Shown in pieces: positions 26,934 through 38,404 of a stretch of 42,310 nucleotides of DNA. This DNA comes from Ceratorhiza oryzae-sativae (taxonomy: Eukaryota > Basidiomycota > Agaricomycetes > Cantharellales > Ceratobasidiaceae): contig JARWMV010000123.1 in NCBI GenBank assembly GCA_030998015.1, positions 1 through 42,310 of the forward strand, in the 5' to 3' direction. How positions within the stretch are numbered: position 1 is the first letter of the stretch; each line of letters begins with the position of its first letter. The translations under genes were made by a program, and so were the position numbers. Below the pieces are notes generated by a model that was given only the letters and a program-made list of their open reading frames with translations, did not search any database and was not told the DNA's origin.

Positions 26934-27060
26934 GACCCCATTATTATCGTAAAATTCGGACTCAGGTAATCCTTCCTAACAGATTGCGGAATAGTGTCAA
27001 GTTAAAAACAAAGATGTATCGCGTTTAATCTCTGAGGAACTTGTATAAAATAGAAATAAT

Positions 27061-27269
27061 GCCCCCGCTCTATCGGCTAAAATCTTAGGTGTAACCCAAG
27101 ATTTCAGCCGCCCTGCCTAGAGAACTGCGCTTTAGCGCACGTCTTGGCAGGGGTAATAAAGCGGAGGGTCAACGACCCGTGGGCATTGTTAACGAGGCCG
27201 CGTTCGCGGCGAGCCGCGCGCACGCCAGGGCCGCCTTGGCAAGCCAAGGCGTTCGCAGGCGTGCACGGG
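27061..27269 (+). repeat. family B short form (M4)
   Basis: TAAT on both sides (27057-27060, 27270-27273), the cleanest target duplication for the short form. Confidence 0.92.
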
Positions 27270-27415
27270 TAATATTTCCAGCTGCTAGGAGTAATCTGCT
27301 AATATTTTGACTATAAAAAGTAATTAGCAGCAGTAAACAGTTACAGCTTACAACGATATTTATTACTTGAGTTTCACAACTCAAGAGAGCCACCAATACA
27401 AATTCTTTGCCGCCC

Positions 27416-27507
27416 CAAATTGGGGGTGTAGATTTGCCTGCGCAAATCACCCCCAATTTAGGAGTCCTCAGCGCTTAGGCCGCGCCTAAAGGCGCGATCA
27501 GAGAGTT
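27416..27507. repeat. G plus E hairpins (inverted)
   Basis: CCCCAATTTGGGGGTGTAG...CACCCCCAATT then GCGCTTAGGCCGCGCC...GGCGCGATC; inverse of 3042-3125. It lies just inside the 5' end of intron i4; the stretch 27274-27415 next to it has no recognisable gene. Confidence 0.8.
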
Positions 27508-27531
27508 GGACGAAGATTGTAAAGAAAATTG

Positions 27532-27577
27532 ACTCCATACGATGAACCCTAAGATACCGATAGAGAACATAGCATAA
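27532..27577 (-). CDS. cox1: cox1 exon, YAMFSIGILGFIVWS
   Basis: 46 bases: T + 15 codons. U at the 3' exon end; the preceding intron ends in G (comp. 27578). Confidence 0.96.
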
Positions 27578-27669
27578 CACTCTTTAGTTCGAACATTAAA
27601 TCAGTAAGTTACTAATTTGGCTTATTTATATTTACTTACCCTAGATTGAACAACCTTCTGGGGAGGGGT

Positions 27670-28350
27670 TTAAGTAAATTTTCGTTTTAAATTCATACCC
27701 CCGCTTAGGGTCAACCAGCATTGTATTTATATATAAATACATGCTGTTGACCCGAGGGGTATGGTTATCGAGGCCGCGTTCGCGGCGAGGTATTGCGAGG
27801 TACCCTGGAACTTTCAGTTCCAGGGTACCTCGGAATCAGACGCCGCGCGCACGCCAGGGCCGCCTTGGCTTGATTATTGACCTTAAGGTCAATATGAGCC
27901 AAGCTTGCTTGGCTTAAGCCAAGGCGTTCGCAGGCGTGCACGGGTCATATTGTTAATAATTGATTTAATAGTTTCCCCGGTTGTTTTTCGGTCTGTTTTA
28001 TACAACTCAGCAGCTTTTTTAAAATCTGCAAAATCTAAATGTTTAACATTTTGAAGAGGATAATTATAAAAATGTGGCATAATGTTATTAATTATTTTGT
28101 TTAAATCCTGTACATAATAATCACATCGGTTGTCTTCAATTCTAACATTAACGTTACCGCATTCAAAAAATTGAATGAATTTATTCATTAACACAACATC
28201 TCGTGAATGCTGAGTTATATGAAATCTAAAATAGAATATCTCTGAAGAATTTGCACCTGTTCTATATCCAACAGAAAATCCACCATCGATTGAAACTATT
28301 CGGACTCATTTATTATGATCCGTATAAACTAGAGGGGATTGTAGTTTTGT
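27670..28350 (-). pseudogene. LAGLIDADG (I-OnuI-like) endonuclease, C-terminal half
   Basis: GGFSVGYRTGANSSEI, FHITQHSRDVVLMNKFIQFF, DFADFKKAAELYK, TTGETIKSIINNMNLKRKFT-stop. B13 lies just before the last residues; deleting it with one TCAT restores INNMNLKR. The N-terminal half is probably 29866-30387, with another gene in between. Its own second motif region is incomplete at the 5' edge. Confidence 0.75.
27707..27944 (+). repeat. family B, copy B13
   Basis: TCAT on both sides (27703-27706, 27945-27948). Confidence 0.92.
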
Positions 28351-28715
28351 TGCAAGCTTATTCCAACTTCTACAAACCAAGTTTATAGAGCATAGTGTCA
28401 TGAAAATAAGGAGAAACAATTTTTTGTAGTTTTTCCACAGAGCCTTTTTTAATGACAATTTTGAAATAAACCCCTGATCTCTCTTTTCGACAGGCTAACT
28501 CTAACTTATCAGCCAGAACTGAAATTAAAGAATCAACATCAGACTCACTAAAAGAATTTGTATTTATTACAACAGTACCATGAGATTTACTGAAGCACCC
28601 GTCGTCTTGAATTAAATAAGCCAACCCTGCAGGTGTAAGTAAATCTTTTATATTCGCAGGGACTGTTTTTATCCCAGTAGAGTAAAATAGATTATGTAAT
28701 TCCACGAAACAAGGC

Positions 28716-28887
28716 CCGCGCGCGTTAGTTGCTGGTGGGACTTGTCCCACCAACCAACGTGAGCAATCGCAACCGTTTGCGATTGCTAGTGCGCGGCATA
28801 ATATCGATATTTAGCCGCCGGCTGAAAATGACGAACGGTCGTCATTTTCTACGAGGGAATCTTTAGGATTCCCTCTAACGCCGGCGG
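28716..28887 (-). repeat. family A, copy 23
   Basis: 172 bp; between FQT and PCF. Confidence 0.95.
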
Positions 28888-29286
28888 AAGTTTGGAAAGA
28901 TATTCGGGTATACACATTACCCGTCCTTTTATCAGGGAGCCGGTTTGCTATTTTAGGCTCTAAGGGACAATATTTTTCAAATAAGTCGTAGAGATGAAGC
29001 AGGTAAGCTTTGTTACAAATACCTTGTTCAAATCGTAACCGAGCATTACCGAGCCTCGCTCGTTTGTCTTTTTGAATATGAAGGTCGCCAAGAAGTAGAC
29101 CAATTGTAATGTCCCTTAGACCCCCTGAAATAGAAAATTGTTGTTTTTCAAAATTGGTCAACCGTGATGGTTTAACGGGCATTAAAGAAGAAATGAGTAC
29201 TCCGCTTAAGATATCTAAGCCAGATCCAATCGAATAATTACATACAACATCAGAAAATAATGCTGTGATATAGAATAATACAATAG

Positions 29287-29364
29287 ACCCCCAATGCGTT
29301 GCAGCGTATTGGGGGGCTATTGCCCCCCCAAACAATGCAGCGTAGCTGCATTTGTTTGGGGGGT
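29287..29364. repeat. F/D double hairpin with CAATAG duplication
   Basis: CAATAG at 29281-29286 and 29365-29370; exact inverse CTATTG between the hairpins. Confidence 0.9.
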
Positions 29365-29503
29365 CAATAGTTGCTTCAGAATTCAACGATTCTAAAGAGC
29401 CGCCAATGAACCATTGGTGGAGTAACGATAATAAAATAAGTAATAAAGTTTTCATAGTAATAATAAGCGTTAAAAATAAAATGCTTCCCTCAATATTTCT
29501 CAT

Positions 29504-29821
29504 CTAGAGAAGATTCCGTTTATCCACCTCTTAGCAGAATCCCCTTACTCTCTAAATTAGAAGATACATGGCGCCTGAATAGGCCCTCACGGGCATTTTA
29601 ATATTCAAACATAGCAGACCATTTGACAAAGAAAAAGCGTCCCAACAAGTGCCGCAAATTTCACTTTTCGTTATTTTTTTCAGGGCTAATCCTCTCGCTA
29701 CCTTCGCTTTATAACAGACTTACTAGGTCCTTGCCTCCGGCCTCCACTTAAGTTTCGAACCTCTACTTCGTATAACGGCATACTTTTGGGCTCCCTCACG
29801 GGGTAGGGGGTTACCCTAAAC
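29504..29821. other. spacer without recognised gene
   Basis: Lies between the inserted module and the resident endonuclease half. Runs of short inverted repeats (GGGCTCCCTCACGGGG near 29789) but no family repeat. Confidence 0.4.
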
Positions 29822-29868
29822 TGTAGACCCTCAAACAATGCAGCGTAGCTGCACATGTTTGGGGGGCA
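29822..29868. repeat. D hairpin
   Basis: GACCCTCAAACAATGCAGCG...GTTTGGGGGGC; ends the resident endonuclease after NKEHLT. Confidence 0.8.
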
Positions 29869-30387
29869 GTAGAAGTTAAATGTTCTTTATTAGACATAAT
29901 ATTAACAACTTTAGACCATAAATGGAAATCAGAATATTTTTGAGTTAGTAAAGGATAATTTTCGAAATGCGGGATGATAACTTTGATCAAATCATCAACA
30001 TTACTTACTCGATAAACACATAAAGTTCTATTAGGTGAAGAACTAACAGTACCTACCCCGAAAAATACTTTTAGTGAATATAATATAGCAATATCCTTTT
30101 TATGTAACCCCCCGGGGTGGTGAGGACCGTCGCTCCGCTCGGGCCCATCCACCACGGGAGGCGCCTGATTCCGAGGTAGCCTGGAACCTCTGGGGTCCAG
30201 GCTACCTCGCAATACCTCGGCAGTAATTTCCTTGAGGCGGAGCTGCGATCGTAGGCGGGCACGGGTAAGTTTATTTCAAAACTTACTATAACTCGCGGCT
30301 AGTTGAGTTAGTATAACTGAAAAACATGACTCAGCGTCGCTGAAACCAGTAACCCAAGAAGGATTTAAAATATTAGTTGTTTTCATA
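29866..30387 (-). pseudogene. LAGLIDADG (I-OnuI-like) endonuclease, N-terminal half
   Basis: MKTTNILNPSWVTGFSDAES (first motif), ILTQLAASYSKF, a TGA read as Trp, then J/B-type repeats (30112-30267), then HKKDIAILYSLKVFFGVGTV, IIPHFENYPLLTQKYSDF and NIMSNKEHLT. It stops where I-OnuI-like genes have their inter-domain linker; the complementary half lies at 27670-28350. Confidence 0.75.
30112..30267. repeat. B-related hairpins plus J element
   Basis: CCCCGGGGTGG.., GTGGTGAGGACC/ CCATCCACCACG hairpin, the GGTAGCCTGGAACC/GGTCCAGGCTACC arm and CTTGAGGCGGAGCTGC...GCACGGGT (J). Confidence 0.7.
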
Positions 30388-30660
30388 AAATTTATGAATT
30401 AAGGGCTCCCATCTTCAAATTATGCTTAATTATTGGCGCAGAATGAATAGGCAAATTAAGACATTAAAATCTTATTACCTCTGAAGTGATTGGAGATGGC
30501 TCTAATTTAGACATAACATGCCTCGACACATCATCTGTCGAAGGCTATCCAAACCTTTATACAGACATAATCAGTATAAAATGGAGCCGGGAAGGGATTT
30601 TGATAAACATATACTATTTATCTCTTTTATTAAAAATAAGCCAGCTCGATTAAATTTTTT
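30388..30660 (-). other. conserved intron segment shared by i3 and i1
   Basis: CCCTTCCCGGCTCCATTTTA then CTGATTATGTCTG and AATTAGAGCCATCTCC; the same order stands at 37800-38110 (CCCTTCCCGTCTCCATTTTA). An ATAAAAGAGA motif is at 30621-30630. Probably structural RNA of related introns or a duplicated intron segment. Confidence 0.55.
30621..30630 (-). promoter_or_regulatory. ATAAAAGAGA leader motif
   Basis: About 235 bases upstream of the endonuclease start near 30385. Confidence 0.4.
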
Positions 30661-30785
30661 CGAACTAAAGGTGGACTTTATCTTAATTTATTAAACCTTA
30701 CTCAAAATAGAGTAGCCGCAAAAATAAATTTTTTACGTAAAGTCTCTGAGGGATGCATAACCCATTACCTGCTCGGTCATCGTAG

Positions 30786-30866
30786 ACCCCCAACAAGGCA
30801 ATGGCCTCCCAATGCGTTGGCCCTACGGGCCAACGCATTGGGGGGGCCATTACCTTATTGGGGGGC
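30786..30866. repeat. F nest in intron i3 core
   Basis: CCCCCAACAAGGCAATGG, F hairpin GCGTTGGCC-CTAC-GGGCCAACGC, CCATTACCTTATTGGGGGG: a hairpin with CAATGG/CCATTA at the base, itself nested in an outer palindrome. Confidence 0.8.
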
Positions 30867-31006
30867 TTGTCCGGCAGGGCAAGAAGGTTTCAAACAGCCC
30901 TGCTGATTGTCTTCGCCAATTAAAACTAGCAAATAGTCATTGATACTATTGAACTAAATAATTAGCTGATTAGAAAGAGTCCCAGCATATAGTAAAATTT
31001 TCTCTA

Positions 31007-31147
<141 letters not shown>

Positions 31148-31335
31148 TCAAACCTAACATAACTTTTAATCTCTTTCTACAACTCTTATTTAGAGTAGGG
31201 CCCGTCCCTTTGGGGGAGAGCTGTTAGATTCACGTACTATCTCTGCTATAGCTGTCCCCTAAATCTGGACATATTTAGTTTTAGCATAGCTTCATCGATA
31301 GCCCTATGATCAAAACTATATTCAGAAACTACCAA

Positions 31336-31390
31336 AACCACCCCCAAACATATGCAGCGTAGCTGCACATGTTTGGGGGTGTTTTTGGAA
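31336..31390. repeat. D hairpin (long-stem form)
   Basis: CCAAAACCACCCCC...GGGGGTGTTTTTGG, as at 22641. Confidence 0.85.
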
Positions 31391-31814
31391 ATAATTTTGA
31401 CGAAAGAACCGACTGTACATTAAGCATCATTGCAGATACCCACCAGTGACCCAGTCTGTAGCGGCCTCATTAGACGACCGACGGTCTTTAGTTGAGAAAT
31501 CTGTTGACCGTTAACCCAAAATGGCCCCAACGAACCATTTTGGTTTTCACTAGTATAGCCTAACAACACAATTTGTGTGCTGCTATTTCACCCTGTCAGG
31601 CAAAACCTATCATTCCACTTCTCTTAATTGCCATCAGAATTTAAATGGGGTATTTTAAGAGAACCTACGGCACAGATCTACAATCCGTGCCTAAGTATTT
31701 TTTTCTAAGAATTGCATAGTGGTTTAAGATAGGGACTAGAGAAATGGTATGCTGAAATAATAAAAAGAATTTCTCTTGCATTTGCCTTGGAAAAGAGGTC
31801 TTTTGTATTTAATG

Positions 31815-31877
31815 GACTTCCAAAAACACCCCCAAACATGTGCAGCTACGCTGCATTGTTTGGGGGTGGTTTTGGAT
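31815..31877. repeat. D hairpin (long-stem form)
   Basis: CCAAAAACACCCCC...GGGGGTGGTTTTGG, opposite orientation; followed by TACCTCGATAGCGAGGTA. Confidence 0.85.
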
Positions 31878-31981
31878 ACCTCGATAGCGAGGTAGAACAA
31901 GTAAGTCCATAGTTTTTTTTAACACCTGCCTCTTAGGCTTAATAGCTTGAACTAAACCATTCCCTGTATTCCCGTAAATAT

Positions 31982-33055
<1,074 letters not shown>

Positions 33056-33349
33056 TTATAAATTTATTATTTTATAATAAGTTGGACTTGATCTTCATAT
33101 AAATAATATGTTTAGCGTACAGTCTCTGAGGATATTATTATTATAATAATTTCCTGCTGATTGTCCCACGGAAGTAAGATTTGAAATTAAAATCTTAGAT
33201 ATTGTTGGGAGTTCCAGCATATAGCCAAATTTCCAGGCATGTCATTTTGTTTGTTTAAATTTCCAGAAGCTTAAACACAATTGTAGGGTCCCTCTACGAG
33301 GGACCTTACCCCGGGCAAGGGAGGGGAGTTAAGCTTAAATAATTAGATG

Positions 33350-33480
33350 TGGACCCGCATGATAGGACGTGCATAGCCGGCCCCCCATGCGGGTACTCTC
33401 GATGGAATCGAGAGTCGTTGATTTACGAAGGTAAATCTACAACGACTCTCGGGAGGAATGTTAGTAATAACTAAACTACT
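33350..33480. repeat. GC hairpins
   Basis: GACCCGCATG...CATGCGGGT around GGCCGGCC-like bases, then GAGAGTCGTTGATTTACG/CGTAAATCTACAACGACTCTC (I type). Confidence 0.7.
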
Positions 33481-33483
33481 CCT

Positions 33484-33655
33484 CCGCGCGCGTTAGTTGC
33501 TGGTGGGACTTGTCCCACCAACCAACGTGAGCAATCGCAACCGTTTGCGATTGCTAGTGCGCGGCATAATATCGATATTTAGCCGCCGGCTGAAAATGAC
33601 GAACGGTCGTCATTTTCTACGAGGGAATCTTTAGGATTCCCTCTAACGCCGGCGG
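33484..33655 (-). repeat. family A, copy 24
   Basis: 172 bp; at the end of the endonuclease, after MCKSM. Confidence 0.95.
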
Positions 33656-33860
33656 GTGCATAGATTTACACATATGCGGAAGTACTATAGATTTCACTAA
33701 TTCTAGATATTTAGCAGGTATAAAAATTCTAAATTGTTGAGAATTGTTTGAAACTTTAGCTGGTCTAGCATCTATATTAAATTTAAGCTTTAAAGCTTCT
33801 ATAATTAATTTTATGCCATCTTCACTAAAGGATTGAGTGTTTAAAAAAATACCATTATGA

Positions 33861-34063
33861 CCCGTGCACGCCTGCGAACGCCTTGGCTTAAGCCAAAGCG
33901 GCCCTGGCGTGCGCGCGGCGTCTGATTCCGAGGTACCCTGGAACTTAAAGTTCCAGGGTACCTCGCAATACCTCGCCGCGAACGCGGCCTCGATAACCAT
34001 ACCCACGGGTCAACAGCATGTATTTATATATAAATACAATGCTGGTTGACCCTAAGCGGGGGT
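33861..34063 (-). repeat. family B, copy B14
   Basis: ATGA on both sides (33857-33860, 34064-34067). Lacks the CAAGCAAGCTTGGCTCAT arm present in longer copies. Confidence 0.92.
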
Positions 34064-34146
34064 ATGATAAAAATGTCCATCATCGGAAATCCAAAAGGCT
34101 AAGACAATGGGTGATATTAAATCAGCGATATTATTAGGTATCATTT

Positions 34147-34192
34147 TTGCAGCGCGCTATGCGGCTGAGGCAGCGCGCTATGCGGCTGCCTT
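34147..34192 (+). repeat. tandem 20-bp repeat
   Basis: GCAGCGCGCTATGCGGCTG occurs twice in a row; the same unit is in the repeats at 38646-38670 and 39992-40012. Confidence 0.8.
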
Positions 34193-34655
34193 TTTTGTTT
34201 ATCAACGTCCAACTTATAGAATAAATCTTTTAAATAATCTAAATTTAATTTATCTTTAGCCACTGCGTTAGTTAGTAATAACAATGAAGAATAACTTTTA
34301 TTATATCGTTTATCAAAAAATTGACTAAAATTCGGAGAACCTGAAGTTAAGTATTTTTCAAGTATAAAATACATAAAGAAAAAGTATTCGGCATGTACTA
34401 CGCTTTGTTTAAATCTAAAATGGTTAAATTTCTCAAATCCTAAGCTAATTTGGGTTGCGCAGTACCAGGGTTCCAAAATTTCAACACCACAGTAAGGGAA
34501 GGGGTTAAAGACCTATTTTATGTTTCATCATGGGAGGGATTATAGAGCCTAATAAACTTTGTAATTTAGGTAATGATTTAGGTGAAATTCTAATTACAAA
34601 AGCATTTCTATTTTTATTAGCAGTGCAATCTAAATTAAATTTCTCATTTAGAACT

Positions 34656-34827
34656 CCGCGCGCGTTAGTTGCTGGTGGGACTTGTCCCACCAACCAACGT
34701 GAGCAATCGCAACCGTTTGCGATTGCTAGTGCGCGGCATAATATCGATATTTAGCCGCCGGCTGAAAATGACGAACGGTCGTCATTTTCTACGAGGGAAT
34801 CTTTAGGATTCCCTCTAACGCCGGCGG
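34656..34827 (-). repeat. family A, copy 25
   Basis: 172 bp; nine target bases missing between VNL and VLN by alignment with sister genes. Confidence 0.95.
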
Positions 34828-35038
34828 AGGTTCACTTCTTCGAGACTAAAACACTGTGTATTTAATATTACAGAATTATACTTGGAATTAAAACCCCCAT
34901 CGTCAGCAATAAAGTAAGCTAACGACAATGGTGTAAACATCTCTGCAATATTCACTGGAACTATTTTTTTTCCCATGGGGTAGAATAATTCGTACAATGA
35001 ATTGAAACAAGGTAACGAATAAGTTTTAAAACATATGC

Positions 35039-35210
35039 CCGCGCGCGTTAGTTGCTGGTGGGACTTGTCCCACCAACCAACGTGAGCAATCGCAACCGTT
35101 TGCGATTGCTAGTGCGCGGCATAATATCGATATTTAGCCGCCGGCTGAAAATGACGAACGGTCGTCATTTTCTACGAGGGAATCTTTAGGATTCCCTCTA
35201 ACGCCGGCGG
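35039..35210 (-). repeat. family A, copy 26
   Basis: 172 bp; seven target bases missing (GKL-[YTR]-ICF). Confidence 0.95.
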
Positions 35211-35614
35211 AAGTTTACCATTTAAAGTTGTACCTTCGAGTTTTGGACCTTGAGGGCAATACTGGGCAAATAAATTGTACAAATGTAGCAAATAATCTTC
35301 GTGTATTGTACTTTGTTTAAATCTAAGTCTTACGTTTACAACAAGCTTTTCAGCCCGAAGATCGCCCAGCAATGAACCCACCAAAATAGATTTTAAATCT
35401 CCACTAAGCGTAAATTTTTCTTGTTCAGCTCTGGTTAACCGTTTTAGTTTAGGCTTAACAGGCAAAAAAGAAGATAGCAAAGATAAATCATAAAAAGGGA
35501 GACCTTCCGCCTGCAAAGAATCGAAAAATAGGGATAGGAGCCCAACATAAAGTAAAATTATCGCAACTATTTGAAGCAATAGAGAAAATAAACCCGAACT
35601 GAAATTATTAAATC

Positions 35615-35786
35615 CCGCGCGCGTTAGTTGCTGGTGGGACTTGTCCCACCAACCAACGTGAGCAATCGCAACCGTTTGCGATTGCTAGTGCGCGGCATAA
35701 TATCGATATTTAGCCGCCGGCTGAAAATGACGAACGGTCGTCATTTTCTACGAGGGAATCTTTAGGATTCCCTCTAACGCCGGCGG
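35615..35786 (-). repeat. family A, copy 27
   Basis: 172 bp; at the 5' end of the module. Confidence 0.95.
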
Positions 35787-35917
35787 ACATGGTAATTTTT
35801 GTAAATATTTTTAGCTTAAGCTAAAACAAAATGTCTAAGGACTGAGTGTTAAAGTAAGAAAAAGAACAAGAAACAAATCTTGGAGGGAGGCGCTTTGAGC
35901 ACGGGTAAATATTTTTC

Positions 35918-35959
35918 CCTGCCTAGGCAACTGCGCTTTAGCGCACGTCTTGGCAGGGG
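35918..35959. repeat. family C hairpin
   Basis: CCCTGCCTAGGC...GGCAGGG in the leader region of the module. The flanking 35787-36030 has no other gene. Confidence 0.82.
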
Positions 35960-36033
35960 TAATAAATAGACCCCAATTTGGCTTATGGTTTCTAATTTAT
36001 AAACATTCAACCGGGTCAAATTTTATATCACCA

Positions 36034-36043
36034 TCTCTTTTAT
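36034..36043 (-). promoter_or_regulatory. ATAAAAGAGA leader motif
   Basis: Upstream of the module at 34505-35614, followed by ATGGTGATATAAAATTTGAC. Confidence 0.4.
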
Positions 36044-36156
36044 GTTCCTAGGGCCTCTTATTTGTCCTTAGGACCTCTACCTTCTTTAGATATGCAACCA
36101 TCGACGTTAGTATGTCGGGAGGGGAGCTGATTTTTAATCTACAAAGGAAACACATT

Positions 36157-36801
36157 TCAGAGTAACAGTTCACGTATCACATAAACCTCCACCAAAAGAC
36201 ACACTTCATCTAATGTATAAGAATTTGTAGAGATTGTGACTTTTTTGTCTCTTTTAAGCCATCCACCATCGTCGCAAATCAAATAAGCTAACGACAATGG
36301 TGTAAACATCTCTGCAATATTCACTGGAACTATTTTTTTCCCTTCAGGATAAAATAGATTATATAATTGATTAAAACATGGTAACGAATATGTATAAAAT
36401 AATACTCTAGTATATATTTTCCCAGTACGTTTATCTGGAAGTCGATCAGATGTTTTGGGCAATGAAGGACAATAAGCTTCAAACAGATTAAATAAATGGT
36501 AAATATATTCCCTATTACAAATTCCTTGCTCAAATCGTAAAACTGCATTCCCTGTTTTAGTTCGTTTTTGAGAGCATAAATCGCCCAAGAAAAGACCTAC
36601 CAAAATTTGTCTTAAATCCTCCGACAAAGTGAATTGTTGTTTTTCTAAATTGCTTAACCGTTTGGGTTTAATGGGCAACAAAGAAGAAAATAAAATGAGA
36701 TCAGATAATAGGCCTCCTGCGTTAGACTCTATTGTAATTAATAGTGCCGCGGCATAAAGTGTTGCGATAGTTACTATCCAAATTAAAAAAAATAAATACA
36801 T
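36157..36801 (-). pseudogene. LAGLIDADG endonuclease module with nad2-like N-terminus, 3'-truncated
   Basis: MYLFFLIWIVTIATLYAAAL (compare LLYAAALSF at 26350), LILFSSLLPIKPKRLSNLEK, ILVGLFLGDLCSQKRTKTGN (first motif), LRFEQGICNREYIYHLFNLF, RLPDKRTGKIYTRVLFYTYS, PCFNQLYNLFYPEGKKIVPV, TPLSLAYLICDDGGWLKRD (second motif), YTLDEVCLLVEV, then it runs off into other sequence and stops. It is the most complete module free of repeats, lacking only the last ~70 residues. Confidence 0.82.
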
Positions 36802-36866
36802 TGTTAAAATAAATACATTTTATAAAACTAACATTTTAAAGGTATATCATATCAGAGAGTGATCTC

Positions 36867-37038
36867 CCGCCGGCGTTAGAGGGAATCTGAAAGATTCCCT
36901 CGTAGAAAATGACGACCACTCGTCATTTTCAGCCGGCGGCTAAATATCGATATTATTCCGCGCACTAGCAATCGCAAACGGTTGCGATTGCTTACGTTGG
37001 TTGGTGGGACAAGTCCCACCAGCAACTAACGCGCGCGG
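36867..37038 (+). repeat. family A, copy 28 (variant)
   Basis: 172 bp, with the loop changes shared with copy 13 plus CCAC for CCGT in a hairpin loop. Confidence 0.95.
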
Positions 37039-37437
37039 CACATCCTCTATGAATGAAGAACTGTGGTTTCGCGTGAGTCCAGTAAAATCCCGACCAGAAT
37101 AGGCCTAAGTCGGATTTATTGGTATTTTACGTGGAAGCAAACCACGGGAACCGTAGTCATGTGGTTGGCTAAGCACAACCACGGACTAGAAATCAAACAC
37201 AGCCCTACACCATAAGACGAAACCTAGGGCCATTTTGCTATGATTCCAATCCTATATATTATTCAGACTAGTAGGAAGTTGTCCAATCATCTGCGTTGGT
37301 TGGACAACTCCCAACTTGGGAACTATAGGTCCATATATGAACCTATAGTTTCCTAGGAGCAAAATGGGGTAGTTAGTGGAGTATGGAAAAACAGGTAAAA
37401 TAGGTAAATAGATAAAATTACTTACCTTCTCTTTTAT
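37039..37437 (-). other. no gene recognised
   Basis: Contains AAAATGGCCCTAGGTTTCGTCTTAT (minus, about 37212-37240), shared with about 40214-40244 in intron i0, so probably conserved intron RNA; also GTGGTTGGCTAAGCACAACCAC near 37161-37182 and CCTATAG palindromes near 37322-37352. Confidence 0.45.
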
Positions 37438-37447
37438 TATTTTTCCG
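37438..37447 (-). promoter_or_regulatory. ATAAAAGAGA leader motif
   Basis: Most distal copy, about 640 bases before the module at 36157-36801. Confidence 0.35.
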
Positions 37448-37499
37448 AGCAAAGAAAATATGTGCAGTCTTCGCCTGTGCAAAGACTTATCCGCACACA

Positions 37500-37754
37500 G
37501 ACTAAGGGAAGCAAAGAACCTATTATAACATCTTGAATATTTTTATCTAATATTTCTAGTTGATCTTGACTAATTACATGGGAAAATTTATCTTTACTGT
37601 AATCAGACTTAACTGGAATAATTGATGACAAAAATAGAATATCACTATTTATTGTGAATAATAAATTATTCAAGTATAAAATTGACATTATTGAAAATAT
37701 CATAAATAATAATCGGGTTATTTTCATACCATTATTTAATTTATTTGCTCTCAT
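37500..37754 (-). pseudogene. LAGLIDADG endonuclease N-terminal fragment
   Basis: MKITRLLFMIFSIMSILYLN, ILFLSSIIPVKSDYSKDK, LDKNIQDVIIGSLL, cut at the first motif. Has the same hydrophobic stretch followed by xxIPVKx as the other modules. Could be the missing start of 33656-34500. Confidence 0.65.
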
Positions 37755-37850
37755 CTTCTTTAACTGCTAAATTACATTTGCAGACTCTAATCAAGACACT
37801 GAGTGATCCTGACTGAAGAAGTGGTTAGAGATGTCTCTAATTTAATATTG

Positions 37851-38022
37851 CCGCGCGCGTTAGTTGCTGGTGGGACTTGTCCCACCAACCAACGTGAGCA
37901 ATCGCAACCGTTTGCGATTGCTAGTGCGCGGCATAATATCGATATTTAGCCGCCGGCTGAAAATGACGAACGGTCGTCATTTTCTACGAGGGAATCTTTA
38001 GGATTCCCTCTAACGCCGGCGG
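37851..38022 (-). repeat. family A, copy 29
   Basis: 172 bp, near the 5' end of intron i1, within the segment shared with i3. Confidence 0.95.
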
Positions 38023-38106
38023 GCACAGCTACCGTAAATTAAATCTTTATTCAGACAGAATCAGAATAAAATGGAGACGGGAAGGGGTTTTGATTTTGGA
38101 AATTTA

Positions 38107-38286
<180 letters not shown>

Positions 38287-38404
38287 TCATACTCAAGAAG
38301 GGAAAGGAGGAGTTCTAATTTAAATTTCTTGAGTACTATCATTACGCGCTTTAATTTTCACTAAAGATCGGACTATGCCTTCATCTTAAATTAAATACTT
38401 TTAC

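Larger units (their letters stand above)
25131..27531 (-). other. cox1 group I intron i4
   Basis: 2.4 kb, heavily invaded. Part of the core is visible on the minus strand at about 26960-27055 (TCCTCAGAGATTAAACGCG as P7-type strand). Boundaries U (comp. 27532) and G (comp. 25131) restore WS-HHM. Confidence 0.75.
28370..29503 (-). pseudogene. LAGLIDADG endonuclease module lodged inside another endonuclease
   Basis: N-terminus MRNIEGSILFLTLI with an inner MKTLLLILLSLL; after the F/D insertion (29287-29364) VLFYITALFSDVV and YSIGSGLDILSGV (diverged nad2-like), SLMPVKPSRLTNFEK, then ITIGLLLGDLHIQKDKRA (first motif), RLRFEQGICNKAYLLHLYDLF, NRLPDKRTGNVYTRISFQT, A23, PCFVELHNLFYSTG, LLTPAGLAYLIQDDGCFS (second motif), SVLADKLELACRKERSG and FHDTMLYKLGL-stop. 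Only A23 and F/D break it. Deleting the F/D element with one CAATAG restores EATIVLFY. Seven bases are missing at A23. Confidence 0.82.
33656..34500 (-). pseudogene. LAGLIDADG endonuclease, resident part of intron i1
   Basis: FNHFRFKQSVVHAEYFFFMY, TSGSPNFSQFFDKRYNK, LDYLKDLFYKLDVDKQKR, a GCGCGCTATGCGGCTG tandem insert (34147-34190), MIPNNIADLISPIVLAFWIS, B14, NGIFLNTQSFSEDGIKLII, LKLKFNIDARPAKVSN, VLPHMCKSM. Deleting B14 with one TCAT gives ISDDGHFYHNGIFLNTQ, the exact second motif. The N-terminus with the first motif is absent here and may be the piece at 37500-37754. Confidence 0.78.
34505..35614 (-). pseudogene. LAGLIDADG endonuclease module in intron i1
   Basis: A hydrophobic N-terminus (LQIVAIILLYVGLLSLFF, LPFYDLSLLSSFLPVKP) is followed by RLTRAEQEKFTLSGDLKSIL, VGSLLGDLRAEK (first motif), RLRFKQSTIHEDYLLHLY, A26, FKTYSLPCFNSLYELFY, PVNIAEMFTPLSLAYFIADD (second motif), QCFSLEEVNL, A25, VLNEKFNLDCTANKN, PPMMKHKIGL-stop. 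Only A25 and A26 break the frame; the 5' end beyond A27 is unclear. Confidence 0.82.

Noticed and set aside
37252..37482. Frame starting MHRRRLHIF
   Set aside because: Overlaps likely intron RNA and the end of an endonuclease fragment; no family resemblance.
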